Part shown: positions 46,284 to 50,000 of the stretch, piece after piece | Position numbering within the stretch: the first letter of the stretch is position 1 | How the letters are laid out: every line of letters begins with the position of its first letter | Source: Symbiodinium natans | Lineage: Eukaryota; Sar; Dinophyceae; Suessiales; Symbiodiniaceae | Assembly: GCA_905221605.1 (NCBI GenBank) | Contig: CAJNDS010000654.1 | Location: forward strand, 1-50,000 | Reading direction: 5' to 3' | Length of the DNA: 50,000 bases | Notes under the pieces: generated by a model | What the model saw: only the letters and a program-made list of their open reading frames with translations | Databases searched by the model: none | What the model was told of the DNA's origin: nothing | Program-made: the position numbers and the translations under genes

Positions 46284-49200
46284 CATCATTGTTCGTAAAG
46301 TGCAGCAGTGTGTGGATTACGTGGCATGTCCAGACATGCCGTGGCATGCCGGGTGGGTGGGGTTCGTTGTCTTGAAACTCGGTGATGATTGCTCAGAGGC
46401 TCAGAGGTATTGGCCCTTTTGTTGGTTGTAGTAGACTCCTTACAGCTCAAAGAGCTAACAAGGCTTGTGGCAGCGCAGACGAGAGCAGTTCTCAGAGTTA
46501 GGGCCTCGAAGTATCGGGGCCCTTTAAGACCGAGTGCCCAAAATGACTCTAGCTTGGGATGTTACCCCTGATACGAACAGTCCTTACCAGGGAGTTGAAT
46601 AGGGGGTACAATAATCCCGAGTTAGTATAAGGGGGGTCAGCTATAGCTCACAAGTTCACAGCCCTAAGCCCCCAAACCCACAAACGACTGAGCACATGTA
46701 CACTAAACCCTAAACCCTAGACCCTAAACCCTAAAACCTAAACTCTAACACTCCACAAGAGCAAACTGAGCACATGTAGGGAAGTACTTCCTGCTGCAGG
46801 ATGAGCTCTTAGCCATCGAGACGAAGCCTGTTGATTACAGTCGCCCCCTGAGCTTGCAGCCCGAAACCCTACACCCTAAACCCTAAACTTGAAACCCTAA
46901 ACCCTGAACCCTGAACCCTGAACCCTGAACCCTGAGCCCTGAACCCTGAACCCTAAACCCTAAACCCTAACCCAAACCCTGCTGATAGGATTCCTTGTTG
47001 TGAGGTTCGAAGGGAAGGAGCCCCAAACGCCCTAAAGACCCTCGAGGCTGTCAACCCCCCAAACGACCACCTGGATTTAGGGTTTGGGGTTTGGGGTTTA
47101 GGGTTTAGGGTTTAGGGTTTGGGGTTTAGGGTTTAGGGTTTAGGGTTTAGGGTTTGAGGTAGGTAGGGTTTAGGGTTGAGGGCCAAGGCTCTCAGATGCC
47201 GCAGTAGTAAGCCTTATATTCCTTCTTTTGGGTTACGTTCCCTTTCAAAACCCTCAGTTAAACCAAAAACGGGTGTAGGCTTTGTCGCCCTAAGCACCCT
47301 AAACCCTCAAACCCTAAACAAACCCTAAACAAGCCCTCAAACCCTAAAACCCTCAAACCCTAAACCCTATAACCCTAGAACCCTGAACCCTTGAACCGTA
47401 AACGCGACACTCCTAAGCTTTTCGTTCTCATGAGCTATGGCGGTTATCCGAAGAGTGTTGACAGTGAGCTCCAGGCCACGCTTTGCGACACTTCCCAGCT
47501 CCCAGCTCTGTGGGTTTTAGGGTTTAGCACTTGGACCTCTAAATAGGGTTTAGGGTTTAGGTGGTTTCGGGGGTTTAGGGGGTTTAGGGGGTTTAGGGGG
47601 TTTAGGGTGTTTAGGGGGTTTAGGGTGTTTATGGGGTTTATATAGGGTTTATATAGGGTTTATATAGGGTTTATGGTTGGGGTATGCTGAGACCTCTGAG
47701 CCTGGAGCCTGCCTTGCTTCTCGACTCCGGGCTCCTTCTTACCTTCTCAGCACCCATCCGAGAGTTTGCGATTGCGATTTTTGTAGGGGGGTAGCCTCCC
47801 TGAAGCCATAATCCCTAGGGCCTAAACCCTAAACCCTACACCCTCAACCTTCTAACCCTATCACCCTAAACCCTATAACCCTATAACCCTATAGCCCTAT
47901 AACCCTATACCCCTATAACCCCTATACCCCCTAAACCCCAAACCCTAAACCCTAAGCCCTCCGACGAAGGCGAGCTGTTGCGCGAAGCCACGAAGCTCGA
48001 GCTTGACGACTCGCTGGAAGAGCTGAGGCACACCAGTGCCAAGGGTCCAGGGTTTAGGGTTTAGGGTCTAGGGTTTAGGGTTTACGTTTGAGGGTTTAGG
48101 ATTGAGGGTTTAGGGCTGAGGGTTTAGGGTTTAGGGCTTAGGGTTTAGGAATTAGGGATGAGGGCTATCTCCGATTCCAAACCCTCGGACCCCTCTTTAC
48201 AGCCCTTGCTTAAACCCCGAGACCCGAACTCACAAAGCCCCAGAGAAAAAGCTCTCGCGACCACAAGGCCCTAGATTAGATGCCCATAGAGCGCCTCAAA
48301 TCCCAGTCAGGCTTCTGGGCCAGCAAGTTTCGGATTGATTGTCTTTATGGGGGAGGGGGGGGGTTGATCAACACGGGGAGGGAGGGCCTCTTTTCTAGTT
48401 TTTGTTCCTTCTGGCTTAGGGCGCCGGATGGGGCCGTAATTGAGATGGAACTGACATCTGCTCTCAGGCGCATGATCAAGCGGACAAGGAGCAACATGGA
48501 CGGTCAGATGAAGGTTCCTCGCCAAGCCAACTGGGGGGTTTCCGAAATTTAGGGTACCTTCTTGGGCCTCACTATGAGGGAATCCTACTAGTTGGGGTCC
48601 ATGTTGGGGGTCCCCTATATCGTAAACTCCAAACTGCTAGGCTGGCAGGCCGTTGCAGCGGGTGTTGAGGGATTTTTCTAAGGCACCTTCTTGCAAGCCT
48701 TCTGATGCATGGGCCCTTTGAATAGCGTAGAGAGGGGTCACGTAATGTCCCCCCCAGCCCTGAAAACCCCAAAGGCTGGCTCCCATCCAAACTTGGCATA
48801 CAGGTTGTGCCGGCTCCCATGTTCTTGAAGAAAAAGCAGTACGTTAGGCTCCCTTGGAGCCTTTTTCGGGAGTAGGGTCAGGGCCTAGACGTAGGGTTTT
48901 GGGGTTAGTTAGTGTTTAGGGGAAGATCCCATCTCGGACTAGGACGATGTTTTCCCAGAAGGTTTCATGGTCCAACCTCAGCGGCAAGGCTTTAAGGGCA
49001 AGTTTTTTTTTGCATGGTCCCTGAATCCTCAACCCTACACTGGGTCTGGGGTTTAGGGTGTAGGGTTTAGGGTTTGGGGTTTGGGGATGCTATTGCCTAC
49101 ATAGCCCTATAGCCCATCGAAGAATGAGTCCCTGCCGGGCTCCCATGCCCACCCCCAGTAAGCCTAAACACTAAACCCTGACCCATAACCCCTAACCCCT

Positions 49201-50000
49201 AAACACTAAACACTAAACCCTGAACCCTAAACCCTAAACCCTAAACCTTAAACCCTAAAGCCTAAACCCTAAACCCTAGACCCTAAACCCTAGACCCTAG
49301 CCAAGGTCTTGGATGGTTTCATTTCTGACGTCAACCAGCTGAAGGGCAATGCAAGGTGTGGGCTCTGGCTGCCTTAGGGTTGGGATTTCGGGTTTAGGGT
49401 TTCGGGTTTAGGGTTTAGGGAGTGGGTTTAGGATTTAGGGCTTGGGGAACCCCAGCACCTTTTTTCTTATGTCATTGCTTTGTTTTGATTCTGAATACGT
49501 AGTTGCTCATGCAATACCAAGCAGTTGTTGTGTTTTTGCTGGCTGTTTATTTAAATTCGTGTTGATATTTTGTTCATCACAGAAACCAGTTTCGATGCTC
49601 GTGCAATAGTTTCGTTTTAAACCAATGGATTTGAATATGCTTAGTATTCCAGCTTAATCTTTTGAATATATTCTCGAGTTCAGGGTTTTAGGGTTTCAGG
49701 ATTTTAGGGTTTAGGGTTTAGTGCGGGTTCCGCCAAACGACTGCACCCCCCGTAATGGTGTGCAACCCTGCTGCTTGTGTGTGGAGTAGGTAACCTGCAG
49801 TACTTCGGTATTACTCGGACCTAGAGTAGGCCCTTATTCCCCTTTTCTTTCGGGTTAGCCTTATGTTCCCGTATATACCTTTGAAACCAAAAAGGGCACC
49901 CTCTTCATTCCTAGGTTACTCTAGGGTCTGGTAATTCAGAGTTCCCCCTTAAATTAAGCTTCTTTTCGGGAGCTGAGCTCGTGAGGAAGGCCTTCATCCA
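46284..50000 (+). CDS. Unrecognised multi-exon gene(s) to the right edge
   Basis: Exons: 46284-46352 (IIVRKVQQCVDYVACPDMPW) joined in phase to 46780-46859 (KYFLLQDELLAIETKPVDYS then RPLSLQ); about 47416-47512 (LFVLMSYGGYPKSVDSELQA then TLCDTSQLPALW); about 47750-47783 (PIREFAIAIF); about 47965-48046 (EGELLREATKLELDDSLEEL); about 48421-48518 (APDGAVIEMELTSALRRMIK then RTRSNMDGQMK) joined in phase 0 by GT-AG to about 48811-48870 (VVPAPMFLKKKQYV); and 49306-49355 (VLDGFISDVNQLKGNA). An exon may start near 49983 (LVRKAFI). If 48811 is read through, a TAG occurs at about 48873, so there may be two genes. The charged, mixed sequence looks like a large soluble enzyme. I considered a family B DNA polymerase because of the KKKQY motif, but no catalytic motif is seen, so I leave it unnamed. 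Confidence 0.45.
46554..46638. mobile_element. MITE-like element, family C, right end damaged
   Basis: TTGGGATGTTACCCCTGATA, ACAGTCCTTACCAGGG and AATAGGGGGTACAATA match the family; the right TTAGTATAAGGGGGG lacks the final GAACATCCCAA. Confidence 0.55.
47550..47950. repeat. Variant telomere-like arrays around an exon
   Basis: GGGGTTTA and GGTTTATATAG units at 47570-47675; CCCTATAA and CCCCTATA units at 47845-47935, complementary in type. The small exon candidate 47750-47783 is between them. Confidence 0.85.
48534..48632. mobile_element. MITE-like element, family D
   Basis: GGGGGGTTTCCGAAATTTAG and GGTACCTTCTTGGGCCTCAC on the left, GGGGGTCCCCTATATCGTAA on the right. It follows within 20 bases of an exon end. 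Confidence 0.65.
49470..49685. other. AT-rich stretch without repeats or exons
   Basis: About 215 bp, T-rich and non-telomeric, including TTTATTTAAATTCGTG and AATATATTCTCGAG. Nothing recognisable. Confidence 0.45.
49816..49930. mobile_element. MITE-like element, family E, copy 2
   Basis: CGGACCTAGAGTAGGCCCTT on the left, AACCAAAAAGGGCACCCTC inside, TCCTAGGTTACTCTAGGGTC on the right; matches 6511-6612 and has better inverted ends (GACCTAGAGTA against TACTCTAGGGTC). Confidence 0.7.

Noticed and set aside
48811-48873. DNA polymerase family B, from the motif MFLKKKQYV
   Set aside because: No catalytic DTD-type or exonuclease motif could be read in neighbouring exons; the short match is not enough.
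1-50000. tRNA or rRNA genes
   Set aside because: I looked for cloverleaf arms and conserved rRNA blocks and saw none.

Overview
The window reads as nuclear DNA of a dinoflagellate or a close relative. That is an inference from three things seen in the sequence: very short exons separated by long introns, splice donors that are a mix of GT, GC and GA paired with AG acceptors nearly always followed by G, and TTTAGGG/CCCTAAA telomere-type repeats in almost every intron and spacer. No bacterial operon, rRNA, tRNA or CRISPR array was seen. I cannot name the species.

All the genes I can support lie on the + strand, one beh​ind another, as expected for the unidirectional gene blocks of dinoflagellates. 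I read about 14 gene fragments or genes: a PQQ-type beta-propeller C-terminus (1-610); an unknown gene ending at 5838; a probable hotdog thioesterase (about 7537-10417); a small unknown terminal exon pair (to 10918); an MMPL/RND-type membrane protein in 15 exons (11286-22417), the firmest call; a CCHC zinc-knuckle protein (about 23462-26514); and further unrecognised genes ending at 30612, about 34109, 37387, 38714, about 40315, 43374, 44996 and 46018, with a last one running towards the right edge. A protein-like but frame-broken island lies at 40342-41083. The genes do not form an obvious pathway.

The rest is repeats. Interstitial telomeric arrays occur in both orientations, with a bias: TTTAGGG tends to follow donors and CCCTAAA tends to precede acceptors, so many introns can fold back on themselves. 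Some arrays have been homogenised to variants (CCCCAAA, TTTATAGGG, CCCTTTAAA). At least six families of short inverted-repeat elements (MITE-like, 75-150 bp) are scattered through introns and spacers. There is also a 31-bp minisatellite, a roughly 0.4-kb tandem repeat, a degenerate 9-bp minisatellite and many poly-C runs.

The most interesting signals are (1) the bipolar telomeric architecture of the introns, (2) three places where the last ~20-28 bases of an exon with its donor are duplicated on the far side of a telomeric array, and (3) short direct repeats at intron ends. Together they suggest that telomere-like insertions have built or enlarged the introns. Exon limits were chosen by hand from open frames, phase and splice dinucleotides, with no transcript evidence.
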